A stretch of 64,000 nucleotides of DNA from Cetobacterium somerae (GCF_022430525.1 NZ_CP092519.1:1242454-1306453); one strand, 5' to 3'. Shown: positions 9,196-16,868, counted from the first letter of the stretch. The notes: generated by a model not told the origin, from the letters alone. Translations and numbers: made by a program.

Positions 9196-9267
9196 CTAAC
9201 ACCAAACCATAGAGCTTATTATTATTATCAGTATTAATAAAAAGTTTATTTTAAATTTAGTGTTCAT
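9196..9267 (-). CDS. Branched-chain leader peptide (23 aa) for attenuation of ilvE
   Basis: An ATG at 9265-9267 with AAGGAGG upstream (9274-9280) opens a 23-codon frame ending in TAG at 9196-9198. Residues 10-17 read LLILIIII, followed by one Val at 21, so eight consecutive codons specify Leu or Ile. It lies about 28 nt after the predicted transcription start and upstream of two related hairpins, the second with a T run, before ilvE. This is the standard arrangement of ribosome-stalling attenuators of branched-chain amino acid genes. No peptide product is likely to function by itself. Confidence 0.75.
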   Translation of the reverse strand: MNTKFKINFLLILIIIISSMVWC

Positions 9268-9301
9268 TTTTTTCCTCCTTTTGTTTTTTTTATTAAGACA
9301 A

Positions 9302-9330
9302 ATAATAAACTATTTTTTTATAATTGTCAA
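9302..9330 (-). promoter_or_regulatory. Strong sigma-70 promoter of the ilvE leader transcript
   Basis: On the minus strand TTGACA (9325-9330), 17 bp, TATTAT (9302-9307). The spacing and -35 are consensus; transcription should start near 9295. Confidence 0.75.
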
Positions 9331-9398
9331 CTTTTTTTGAAAAAATATTTTTATTTTTATTTTAACTATAATTTTTTTGTTATTTTTTTAACAATATC

Positions 9399-9427
9399 TT
9401 GCACAAAAAAGAATTTCTTGATATTAT
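9399..9427 (+). promoter_or_regulatory. Promoter of the nucleosidase riboswitch transcript
   Basis: TTGCAC (9399-9404), 17 bp, TATTAT (9422-9427), placing the transcript start within a few bases of the riboswitch P1 helix. Confidence 0.6.
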
Positions 9428-9431
9428 TTAT

Positions 9432-9500
9432 TTAGCTCATATATACCTCAAATACGGTGAGGAGTCTCTACAATCAACCTTAAATTGATTACTATGGCTT
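9432..9500 (+). ncRNA. Purine riboswitch, guanine/hypoxanthine class
   Basis: All aptamer parts are present in order: P1 (AGCT / GGCT), J1-2 ATATATA, P2 CCTCA/TGAGG around loop AATACGG, J2-3 GTCTCTAC, P3 AATCAA/TTGATT around loop CCTTAAA, and J3-1 ACTATG. The ligand-pairing base in J3-1 (position 74 of the usual numbering) is C, which selects guanine or hypoxanthine rather than adenine. CTCTAC in J2-3 (9466-9471) can instead pair with GTAGAG at 9529-9534, and TATACC at 9442-9447 with GGTATA at 9540-9545, so a mutually exclusive long hairpin ends just before the ribosome binding site AGGAGG at 9554-9559. Confidence 0.9.
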
Positions 9501-9571
9501 ATTAATATAAAAGTTAATAACTATTTATGTAGAGTTTTGGGTATACTTTATTTAGGAGGCAACACAAAACT

Positions 9572-10357
9572 ATGAAAAAATTTATCACAACTTTTTTACT
9601 ACTATCTTCAATCACTTTTTCAAAAGAAACTATTTTAATTCAAGGTGCTATGGATATGGAGGTTGATTATTTAATAAAAACTCTAAAAAATCCAACTAAA
9701 CAGCATATAGGTTCTTGGACATTTTGGAAAGGAAACCTTGGAAAACATGAAGTTATTGTTTCTAGAACAGAAGTTGGCTTAGTTAATGCTGCAGCTGCTA
9801 CAACTATTGGTATTGAAAAATATAAACCAACAATTATAATTAATCAAGGAACTTCTGGTGGACATGATTTTTCTTTACATACTGGAGATATAGTTTTAGG
9901 AACTGATATTATAAACATTGGAGCTATTCGAACAGAAAGAAAAGAAGAGGGCGTTCCAGAAAATATAAGAGATGGGATATTTTTTGATGTAGTTCAAAGA
10001 CTTAGAGATTCTAATAATAATCTTGTTACATATAAAAATTTTTCAAGCAACTCAAATTTAATTGAAATTGCTCAAAAAACTAGTTATTCTAATGGAAAAA
10101 TCTCTTTAGGTGTTATCGGTTCCGCTGATCAATGGAACAGAGAAATCGAAAGAATTAAATATTTAAATACAACATTTAAAACTCAAACTGAAGAGATGGA
10201 GTCAGTTGCAGTAGCTCAAATTGCGAAAGCTTATGATATTCCTTTTTTAGCTATAAGAGTTTTATCAAATACAGAAATACACAATGAAGAATTTAATCCT
10301 AAGACAGCTCTTTGGTGTCAAGAGTTTACTGTTAATGTTATAAATAATATACAATAA
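9572..10357 (+). CDS. Secreted nucleoside phosphorylase/MTA-SAH nucleosidase-family protein
   Basis: The 261-residue protein has a signal peptide (MKKFITTFLLLSSITFSKE) and then a PNP/MTAN fold. The pattern includes IQGAMDMEVDYLIKTL, VGLVNAAAATTIGIEKYKPTIIINQGTSGGH, TEEMESVAVAQIAKAYDIPFLAIRVLSN. EEMES near residue 209 is the ribose-binding glutamate motif of MTAN-like enzymes. It probably cleaves purine nucleosides to free base outside the cytoplasmic membrane. Control by a guanine-class riboswitch directly upstream supports a purine-salvage role. The exact substrate (MTA, SAH, inosine, guanosine) is undetermined. Confidence 0.88.
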   Translation: MKKFITTFLLLSSITFSKETILIQGAMDMEVDYLIKTLKNPTKQHIGSWTFWKGNLGKHEVIVSRTEVGLVNAAAATTIGIEKYKPTIIINQGTSGGHDFSLHTGDIVLGTDIINIGAIRTERKEEGVPENIRDGIFFDVVQRLRDSNNNLVTYKNFSSNSNLIEIAQKTSYSNGKISLGVIGSADQWNREIERIKYLNTTFKTQTEEMESVAVAQIAKAYDIPFLAIRVLSNTEIHNEEFNPKTALWCQEFTVNVINNIQ

Positions 10358-10384
10358 AAAAAGTCGCAATTGCGACTTTTTATT
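10355..10384. terminator. Bidirectional terminator
   Basis: The palindrome AGTCGCAATTGCGACT is flanked by A and T runs between the convergent nucleosidase and BMP genes. Confidence 0.9.
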
Positions 10385-11348
10385 TTATTATTATTTCATT
10401 TAATTTTATTTTTTCTATTATAACTTCTAATTTTTTTAAATTCTCGTCACCTATTATCTCTTTTGTATTTCTAAAATCTGTTGTTCCTACACCATTTTCG
10501 GATAATCCGTAATAAGAATCTCCTCCTTGAAACTCGTTATTCAAGATAGATTTAACTGTATTATAAACTGCTATATCTACATTTTTCATCATAGATGTTA
10601 ACACTGTTCCTTTTATAAAATCATCTTGATCTGAGTCAACTCCTATAGCATATATGTTATTATCTTTAGCTGCTTCTAAAACACCTAAACCACTTCCACC
10701 AGCGGCATGGTATAATACATCTGCTCCTTGCTTTATTTGAAGGGTTGCCATCTCATTTGCCTTCAAAGGATCATTAAAAGCTGTTGTTCCACCAATATAT
10801 GCACTCAAAACTTTTATATTTGGATTTATATACTTTGCACCTTGCTCATAACCATTTTTAAATTTATTAATTAAAGGCATATCTATGCCTCCCACAAAAC
10901 CAATTACATGATTCTTACTCATCATGGCTGCTAAAGATCCCATTAAAAAAGAACCTTCATTCTCCTTAAATAATAAATTTTTAATATTTTTTTCATTTGT
11001 TGTATTATCAATCATCGCAAATTTTATATCTGGATAGTCTCTCGCTACATTTTCTACAGCATCTTTCATAGGAAATCCTACTCCTATTATAAAATCATAC
11101 TCTGCATCTGCATATTCTCTTAAAAACTCTTCATCCTCTAAAGATGATTTTGGCTCAACATACTTAAAATCTATTCCTAAATCTTTTTTAGCTATTTCTA
11201 ACCCTCTATATGCTGAATCATTAAAAGATTTATCTCCCAATCCTCCTGTTGATAATACTAATCCAACTTTTATATTAGCAAAAATCTCAGTTTTTTGCCA
11301 TGTAAACACAATAAAAACAATTAATAAAAGCTTAAAAATATTTTTCAT
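10380..11348 (-). CDS. BMP-family substrate-binding protein (PnrA/TmpC-like nucleoside receptor)
   Basis: The 322-residue protein begins with a hydrophobic export segment (MKNIFKLLLIVFIVFTWQKTEIFA) and then the BMP-family binding fold: VGLVLSTGGLGDKSFNDSAYRGL, YDFIIGVGFPMKDAV, NHVIGFVGGIDMPLINKFKNGYEQGAKY, ADVLYHAAGGSGLGVLEAA. Members bind purine nucleosides for ABC import. There is no lipobox cysteine, so it is probably soluble or signal-anchored. The ATG at 11348 has GGAGG upstream. No permease or ATPase is adjacent. A guanine-class riboswitch precedes it, which supports a purine ligand. Confidence 0.88.
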   Translation of the reverse strand: MKNIFKLLLIVFIVFTWQKTEIFANIKVGLVLSTGGLGDKSFNDSAYRGLEIAKKDLGIDFKYVEPKSSLEDEEFLREYADAEYDFIIGVGFPMKDAVENVARDYPDIKFAMIDNTTNEKNIKNLLFKENEGSFLMGSLAAMMSKNHVIGFVGGIDMPLINKFKNGYEQGAKYINPNIKVLSAYIGGTTAFNDPLKANEMATLQIKQGADVLYHAAGGSGLGVLEAAKDNNIYAIGVDSDQDDFIKGTVLTSMMKNVDIAVYNTVKSILNNEFQGGDSYYGLSENGVGTTDFRNTKEIIGDENLKKLEVIIEKIKLNEIIIK

Positions 11349-11430
11349 AAAAATAAAAACCTCCAATATTGATTTAATCCATAATTTATATGAACTTAAA
11401 TAAAAATTGAAAGTTTTCAACTTTAAAATA

Positions 11431-11497
11431 AGCCCATAGTAAGTTATTTACGGTAACTTGTAGAGACGTTTCACCATATTTGAAACATATATAGGAT
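11431..11497 (-). ncRNA. Purine riboswitch, guanine/hypoxanthine class (second copy)
   Basis: Read leftward: P1 CCTAT, J1-2 ATATAT, P2 GTTTCA/TGAAAC around loop AATATGG, J2-3 GTCTCTAC, P3 AAGTTA/TAACTT around loop CCGTAAA, J3-1 ACTATG, then GGGC. The ligand-pairing base is again C. Downstream, TTGAA-AACT-TTCAA followed by a T-rich stretch (about 11396-11419) is a weak candidate terminator serving as expression platform. Confidence 0.9.
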
Positions 11498-11668
11498 TTG
11501 TTATTATTATATATTATATTTATAAAAAAGTATAGTATTTTAATATACTCAATTTTTGTTAAATTATTTTTATTTTATTTATTTTTAAAAATATTTTTTT
11601 ATTTTTTCTTGACTTATTGAGTTTTTTTTCATAAAATTTAACTAACCAATATATCTTAGGAGGATTTT

Positions 11669-13387
11669 ATGAATCAAGAAATTTTTATAGGTAGAAATAG
11701 TGCGATTTTAAATTTTTCAACAAAATATTGTGATACTTCTGAAAATCTTTTATCAAGCTTAGCTTTTAAAAAGGTTCTTTCTAAATATATATATCTAATT
11801 AACACTAAAAATACATCTATTTATCAATTTTTGAAAAAAAGTTGTGAAGATGATATCAGTGAAACTCTAGTTAAATTTTTTAAACTTCTTATCGTTTTAG
11901 ATAAATCTGAAGTTTCTAAATTAAACCCAGTTTACGCTAATCTTTTATTAAACGAAACAATTCTTTTTGAATTTATTGAAGGTCTATATTCTTATTGGAG
12001 AAAATTTGAAAGATATGCTATTATTCGTAATAAAAATACAAGCTTAGGATTACAAAATATTAATTTTATTGACTCTATGAATAGTTTTACAAATTTAATT
12101 TTAAAAACTTACAGATTAGTTGAACAAAATATTTTAGGTGAAAATCACAGAGTTTATAGACAACTAAATGCAGGAGTTAATGCAGGACTTATCTTAAATA
12201 ACGCTCCTTGGAAATGTCCTAAAGAATATTCTTTTTTAGAAAAAATTCCCTTCACTGAATCAATAGTATTACAGCCACCTTTTATAACTTATCCTAGAAA
12301 AAATACACGAAAAGGTATTTTTTGTGAAAATAGAGAAAATCCTATTGAAAATTTAACTTTAAATTTAGATAATTGGATTTGCTTTCCCGCTAAAGTTGGT
12401 GAATTATTAGCTTTTGTATATTTTGATATGAATTTTATGGCTCAAGGCGTTACTCTTTGTAATCTTTTTGAATTAGCTAAAAAAGAGGAATATCTTAATA
12501 AAAAACCCGATATTATATATATGTATGGAGTTAAAGACTTCCATGCAGAGATGAGAACTGAATTTTTTAAAGATTCACAAAATGATATTATGATTGGATA
12601 TGTAAATTTTAATGAAGGTATTGATTATTTTGGGTATATGAAAAAAATGATTTTAACACTTCATAATTTAAAAATGATTGATGCTGGGTATCTTCCAGTA
12701 CATGGTGCTATGGTAAATTTAACATTTAAAAATGGATTAGAAAAAAATGTTATTATTATGGGAGATAGTGGTGCTGGAAAGTCTGAAAGTTTAGAAGCCT
12801 TTAGAAAATTAAGTGAATCTTATATCAAAGAAATGAAAATTATATTTGACGATATGGGAGTCTTAAAACTTGATGAGAATACTTTAACTGCTTCTGGAAC
12901 AGAGATTGGAGCTTTTATACGACTTGACGATTTAGATATTGGATATCCTTATAAAGAAATTGATCGAAGCATTTTTATGAATCCTGATAAAATAAACTCT
13001 CGGATTGTTATTCCAATATCCACCCACTCTGATATTATAAAAAAATATAAAGTTGATATGTTTTTATATGCTAATAATTACGAAGATGGAGAAATTTTAG
13101 AATTCTTTAATTCCTCTTCTATTGCTAAACCTATATTTATTCAAGGTGCACGAAATGCTAAGGGAACTACTAATGAAATTGGAAAAGTAACATCTTATTT
13201 TGCTAATCCATTTGGGCCTCTACAAAGAAAAAATGAAACCGATATATTAATTAATAAATATTTTGAAAAAATGTTTGAAGATAAAATTTTAGTAGGACAG
13301 ATTAGAACATGTTTAGGTATTCATGGACTAGAAAAGGAAGGACCTGAAAAGGCAGCTAAAAAATTATTTGAGTTTATTATTAAATAA
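11669..13387 (+). CDS. Large P-loop protein of the PEPCK/HPr-kinase fold, function unassigned
   Basis: This 572-residue protein has a long N-terminal region without a motif I recognise (about 1-345). It then carries VHGAMVNL, the Walker A GDSGAGKSES near residues 370-379, a FDDMG acidic pair near residue 397, ASGTEIGAFIRLDDLD, and NSRIVIPIS near residue 450. The HG...GDSGxGKSE combination resembles HPr kinase/phosphorylase, while the spacing of the acidic pair and SRIVIPI resembles ATP-dependent PEP carboxykinase. The protein is near PEPCK length. It could be a divergent PEPCK or a kinase. It is a single gene with GGAGGA-ATG start and its own terminator. Confidence 0.65.
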   Translation: MNQEIFIGRNSAILNFSTKYCDTSENLLSSLAFKKVLSKYIYLINTKNTSIYQFLKKSCEDDISETLVKFFKLLIVLDKSEVSKLNPVYANLLLNETILFEFIEGLYSYWRKFERYAIIRNKNTSLGLQNINFIDSMNSFTNLILKTYRLVEQNILGENHRVYRQLNAGVNAGLILNNAPWKCPKEYSFLEKIPFTESIVLQPPFITYPRKNTRKGIFCENRENPIENLTLNLDNWICFPAKVGELLAFVYFDMNFMAQGVTLCNLFELAKKEEYLNKKPDIIYMYGVKDFHAEMRTEFFKDSQNDIMIGYVNFNEGIDYFGYMKKMILTLHNLKMIDAGYLPVHGAMVNLTFKNGLEKNVIIMGDSGAGKSESLEAFRKLSESYIKEMKIIFDDMGVLKLDENTLTASGTEIGAFIRLDDLDIGYPYKEIDRSIFMNPDKINSRIVIPISTHSDIIKKYKVDMFLYANNYEDGEILEFFNSSSIAKPIFIQGARNAKGTTNEIGKVTSYFANPFGPLQRKNETDILINKYFEKMFEDKILVGQIRTCLGIHGLEKEGPEKAAKKLFEFIIK

Positions 13388-13475
13388 TTCTTGCTTTTTT
13401 ATAAAATTTGAATTATAATTCAAGTGTTGAATTTTAATTCAGTTTTGTCTTGAATTCACATTGTTCATTGTTTTT

Positions 13476-13499
13476 GGGGTTATGTAAATAACCCCTTTT
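13476..13499 (+). terminator. Intrinsic terminator
   Basis: GGGGTTAT-GTAA-ATAACCCC followed by TTTT, downstream of the PEPCK/HPr-kinase-fold gene. Confidence 0.8.
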
Positions 13500-13510
13500 C
13501 TATTTTTTGT

Positions 13511-13549
13511 AAAAAAAAAGTAGATACTTTTCTTGTATCTACTTTTTTA
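13511..13549. terminator. Bidirectional terminator for the DAACS gene
   Basis: GTAGATAC (13520-13527) and GTATCTAC (13535-13542) are flanked by an A run and a T run; the leftward transcript of the symporter ends here. Confidence 0.85.
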
Positions 13550-13553
13550 TTTT

Positions 13554-14912
13554 TTAGATTTTAATTTTTTCTTCTTTATTTTCTAAAGAATGGTATGTAT
13601 CATGATCTAATTTCCCCTCACTTTTTGAAACATACACTGCTATAGCACTATCTCCTACAACATTTAGTGATGTCAACAACATCTCTAATGGTCTATTTAT
13701 TCCTAAAATTATTGCATAAGCTGATACCGCAATTTCATTACTATATCCCATTCCTGTTAAAATAGTAAATAGAATTATAGCTCCGCTACCTGGTGCTGCA
13801 GGTGTTCCAATTGATGCTAATAATGCTAATAATGATATTGTTGCTAAATTAAATACTGTAATTTCATAACCTGCTACTCCTGCTATAAATAAAGTTGCTA
13901 AAACTTGCATTATTGCAGTTCCATTCATATTTACAGTCATTCCCATTGGTAATACAAATGACGTCGTTGTTTCATCTACTCCCAATTTTTCAATTGTTGT
14001 TTTAGTATTCAATGGTAATGATGCCGCTGACGATGATGTTGAAAAAGCAAACATCGCAACATTAGATATTTTTTTCATAAAATGAATTGGATTTAATCCT
14101 GTTGAAATCCATATGATAAATGAATAACCCAATATAAGGAATACAATTAAAGTTATAGCTGTTAAAACAAAATATATACTAGCAATTTGTAAATATCCTA
14201 TTCCATAAATTGCAAATGTTCTCATTAATAATGAAAATATGGCTATTGGAGCAAATTTATTTATTATAAATGTTAAGAATATCTGTGATATTTTATTCAA
14301 TTCTAATATCCCTTTTTTTACAACTGAATTTTCATCATTCATAGTATTTAAAACTAACCCTACAGAAATTCCTAAAAATACTGCCACTAAAACATTTCCA
14401 TTATTTGATAATCCCGCTATTATATTTTGTGGAATAGCTTTTATTATTATTAATAATGGATTTGATGATGTTGCTCCTCCAGCTCCAGAAACTTTATTTA
14501 TTGCTACTGAAAATAAATTAGCTTTATAAGCTACCATTCCTACTATTGATGCATATAGAAGAGCTAACACAGAACTTAATCCAAATCCTAAGAAAGTTTT
14601 ATAAGATATTCTTTTTAAACTTTTCGAATCTTGAATACTTGTTACAGCAATAATTATTGATGTAAATACCATTGGTATAATAACTAATTGTAACGCATTT
14701 ATAAATAATTGCCCTATTATATAGAAAATTCCAAAAGATTTAGCTCCCTCTGTTTTTGTTATATCTTGGAATAAAATTGAATTTATAGTATTCCAAACAC
14801 TTTCTTTTCCTTGAGCAATTAAATTTTCTCTTAAAAAAAGAAATGCAACTCCCATAGTAACACCTAAAACTAAAGCATAAAATATTTTTTTTGTTAAATT
14901 ATTTTTTTTCAT
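13554..14912 (-). CDS. Dicarboxylate/amino acid:cation symporter (DAACS family)
   Basis: The 452-residue multi-pass protein has the serine-rich hairpin AFSTSSSAASLPLNTK near residue 280, the cation-site motif MNMNGT variant (MTVNMNGTAIMQ), and the second re-entrant loop ASIGTPAAPGSGA. These are the glutamate-transporter-fold signatures; the family moves acidic or neutral amino acids or dicarboxylates with Na+ or H+. The ATG at 14912 is preferred because AGGAGAG lies 5 nt upstream; a GTG two codons earlier is less well spaced. A long leader with a small frame and a terminator precedes it. Confidence 0.9.
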   Translation of the reverse strand: MKKNNLTKKIFYALVLGVTMGVAFLFLRENLIAQGKESVWNTINSILFQDITKTEGAKSFGIFYIIGQLFINALQLVIIPMVFTSIIIAVTSIQDSKSLKRISYKTFLGFGLSSVLALLYASIVGMVAYKANLFSVAINKVSGAGGATSSNPLLIIIKAIPQNIIAGLSNNGNVLVAVFLGISVGLVLNTMNDENSVVKKGILELNKISQIFLTFIINKFAPIAIFSLLMRTFAIYGIGYLQIASIYFVLTAITLIVFLILGYSFIIWISTGLNPIHFMKKISNVAMFAFSTSSSAASLPLNTKTTIEKLGVDETTTSFVLPMGMTVNMNGTAIMQVLATLFIAGVAGYEITVFNLATISLLALLASIGTPAAPGSGAIILFTILTGMGYSNEIAVSAYAIILGINRPLEMLLTSLNVVGDSAIAVYVSKSEGKLDHDTYHSLENKEEKIKI

Positions 14913-14931
14913 TTTCACTCTCCTATTTTTT

Positions 14932-14980
14932 CTAAAAAAAATAGGAATAGCAACTATATAATATAGTTACCATTCCTATT
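14932..14980 (-). terminator. Attenuator-like terminator in the DAACS leader
   Basis: Arms ATTCCTATT/AATAGGAAT (14972-14980 and 14940-14948) and TATAGTT/AACTATA (14962-14968 and 14952-14958) form one long interrupted hairpin. On the minus strand it is followed by a run of eight T, before the symporter ribosome binding site. Confidence 0.8.
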
Positions 14981-15082
14981 TATAAATATATAATAATTAA
15001 AAGAAAAGAACAAAGAATTAAAAAATGAAAAAAATGAAAATGATGTAATTTTTCTTTTCTTTTTTAGCCTTTTTCTTAACAT
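14954..15082 (-). CDS. Phe-rich leader peptide (42 aa) upstream of the DAACS symporter
   Basis: An ATG at 15080-15082 preceded by AGGAGGG opens a 42-codon frame whose stop TAG (14954-14956) lies inside the terminator hairpin. After a basic start (MLRKRLKKKRK) residues 15-33 contain nine Phe and two Tyr (for example FSFFSFF). The frame begins about 25 nt after a plausible promoter. This is consistent with ribosome-mediated control of the terminator. The caution is that TTT codons are common in AT-rich DNA, so the Phe enrichment may be partly compositional. Confidence 0.5.
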   Translation of the reverse strand: MLRKRLKKKRKITSFSFFSFFNSLFFSFNYYIFINRNGNYII

Positions 15083-15112
15083 TGTTCCCTCCTATTTTTT
15101 TACACTTTTGTT

Positions 15113-15141
15113 ATTTTAGCATATTTTTTATTTCTTAGCAA
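15113..15141 (-). promoter_or_regulatory. Promoter of the DAACS leader transcript
   Basis: On the minus strand TTGCTA (15136-15141), 17 bp, TAAAAT (15113-15118). Confidence 0.55.
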
Positions 15142-15203
15142 CTCTTTTTATTTTAAAAGGAAATTTATTTTTTTTAAGAATTAAATACTATAGAGGTGAT
15201 TTT

Positions 15204-16085
15204 ATGGAAGAACATTACAAAGGATTTTTAGCACAAGTTATGTACACTTTTACAAACGAAGAGTTTTTAGTTAATTTAACTAATAGTCTTATAATATTTT
15301 TTTTTAGATTTGCTATTGCTTTATTATTCTTTATAATTGGACGGAAGATTTTTAAAAGTTTTTTATCTAAGTATTATCAAACTCATGCTTTTAAAGCTAT
15401 CGATTCATCTTTTAGAACTTTTTTATCTTCAATTATAGATACTGGTTCTATTGTCATACTCCTTATTATTTCACTACTTATAATGGGATTTCAACATACA
15501 TCCCTAATAGCTTTTCTAGGAAGTATCGGAATAGGTGTAGGATTAGCCTTAAAAGATAATCTTTCAAACTTTGTTGGTGGATTAATAATTTTAATTTTTA
15601 AAACCTACTCTGTCGATGATGAAGTAGAAGTCATTGGTAACTATGGTCTTATTTCATCTATTGATGTCTTCTCTACTACCATTACTACTTTTAGTGGTGA
15701 TATCGTAACTATTCCAAATGGAAATGTTATAACTAATCAAGTTATTAATTATTCAAAGACGCCAAACCGAAGAATGAAAATTGTAATTTCTGTAGCTTAT
15801 GAAACAAATATTGATCAAGTTTTTCAAGTTTTAAATGATTTAGTTAAAAATAATAAAAATATTTTAAAAAATCCTGCACCCTTTATCAATATAGAAAAAT
15901 ACAATAACAGCTCTATTGATATTGCATTAAAAGTTTGGACAAAAAATGAGGTTTATTGGGATACATATTTTGAAATTTTAAAAAATATCAAACCTTCCCT
16001 TGATTCAGTTAATATTGTTATTCCATTTCCACAAATGGATATTCATATTAAGCATCAAAACCTATATAATAATAAAAGCAGCTAG
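15204..16085 (+). CDS. MscS-type mechanosensitive ion channel
   Basis: The 293-residue protein has about three membrane segments (residues 25-45, 75-95, 100-120). Then follows the pore helix and MscS beta-domain signature: LGSIGIGVGLALKDNLSNFVGGLIILIFKTYSVDDEVEV, then TTFSGDIVTIPNGNVITNQVINYSKTPNRR. It would open under membrane tension to release solutes on hypo-osmotic shock. The start has AGAGGTGATTTT-ATG. It is a single gene ending in a bidirectional terminator shared with the L,D-transpeptidase. Confidence 0.92.
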   Translation: MEEHYKGFLAQVMYTFTNEEFLVNLTNSLIIFFFRFAIALLFFIIGRKIFKSFLSKYYQTHAFKAIDSSFRTFLSSIIDTGSIVILLIISLLIMGFQHTSLIAFLGSIGIGVGLALKDNLSNFVGGLIILIFKTYSVDDEVEVIGNYGLISSIDVFSTTITTFSGDIVTIPNGNVITNQVINYSKTPNRRMKIVISVAYETNIDQVFQVLNDLVKNNKNILKNPAPFINIEKYNNSSIDIALKVWTKNEVYWDTYFEILKNIKPSLDSVNIVIPFPQMDIHIKHQNLYNNKSS

Positions 16086-16101
16086 TAATATAGCTGCTTT
16101 T
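16074..16101. terminator. Bidirectional terminator
   Basis: AAAGCAGCTA and TAGCTGCTTT arms overlap the end of the MscS gene and are followed by a T-rich stretch. Confidence 0.75.
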
Positions 16102-16105
16102 ATTA

Positions 16106-16804
16106 TTATACATAGTTACTTCTCTCTAAATAATTTGTATCATTTCCATATACAAATAAAACTGAACCATTTTTTATCATATCTATTGCTTTTTTTGAGA
16201 TATCCTTTGGCAATGCTGGGCATCCTAAACTTCTTCCTAATCTTCCTTGTGATTTAGCAATTTTAGGATTTGCATAATCTGCTCCATGTATTACTATATA
16301 TCGATCTTTTGCTTTATCATTAATCCCTTTTTCTAACCCATTCAAAACTAATGAATACCCATTTCCACCCATATATGTATTCTCAGTTAAAAAGAATCCT
16401 AAAGAACTTTTATATGAACTAACTTTATTTGAAAAAGATGTTGCTATGTTTCCACCACTGTTTTTACCATGAGATACATGTGAATATACAAGTAGTTCTT
16501 TCTTATCCATATCAATTACAAAAAATCTCTTTTCTGTTGATGGCTTTGAATAATCTATTATTGTTAATAACTCTTTTTTTCTTCCATCAATTTTGTTATA
16601 CCCATTTAAAGCTGTTTTGAAAACATCATAATTTAATTTTCCATTTAATCCAATCTCTTCATATAATCTTTTTTCATTATCTTCTAATACTGCTTTTGAT
16701 AATTTTAACTCTGTTTTTGTAGGATTCTTTAATGTAAAACCAAATGATGTTGTTGATATTGAACCTAAAATAAGAGCTAACATTAAATACTTTTTCCCTA
16801 ACAC
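16106..16804 (-). CDS. Exported murein L,D-transpeptidase-family protein (copy 1)
   Basis: The protein has a signal peptide (LGKKYLMLALILGSISTTSFG) and a C-terminal catalytic region with YIVIHGADYA and GRLGRSLGCPALP, the His and Cys motifs of the YkuD-related L,D-transpeptidase catalytic family. Such enzymes form or trim 3-3 crosslinks in peptidoglycan, or anchor proteins to it, in the periplasm. I take the GTG at 16804 as the start because GGAGG lies 5 nt before it; an ATG four codons upstream overlaps that box. A close paralogue lies at 55753. Gene order places it beside a second, different L,D-transpeptidase. Confidence 0.85.
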   Translation of the reverse strand: MLGKKYLMLALILGSISTTSFGFTLKNPTKTELKLSKAVLEDNEKRLYEEIGLNGKLNYDVFKTALNGYNKIDGRKKELLTIIDYSKPSTEKRFFVIDMDKKELLVYSHVSHGKNSGGNIATSFSNKVSSYKSSLGFFLTENTYMGGNGYSLVLNGLEKGINDKAKDRYIVIHGADYANPKIAKSQGRLGRSLGCPALPKDISKKAIDMIKNGSVLFVYGNDTNYLERSNYV

Positions 16805-16868
16805 AAAAACCTCCATTTAATACTTTTTTCCTAATAAAACCCATTTTATTCTATCATTTTACATAAAA

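Noticed and set aside
9057-9300. T-box riboswitch upstream of ilvE
   Set aside because: No specifier stem or AGGGTGGNACCGCG antiterminator sequence; a leader peptide with Leu/Ile codons explains the terminator better.
9432-9500. Adenine or 2'-deoxyguanosine specificity for the riboswitch
   Set aside because: The base preceding TATG in J3-1 is C, not U as in adenine sensors. The single C-for-U change in J2-3 is not sufficient evidence for a 2'-dG class.
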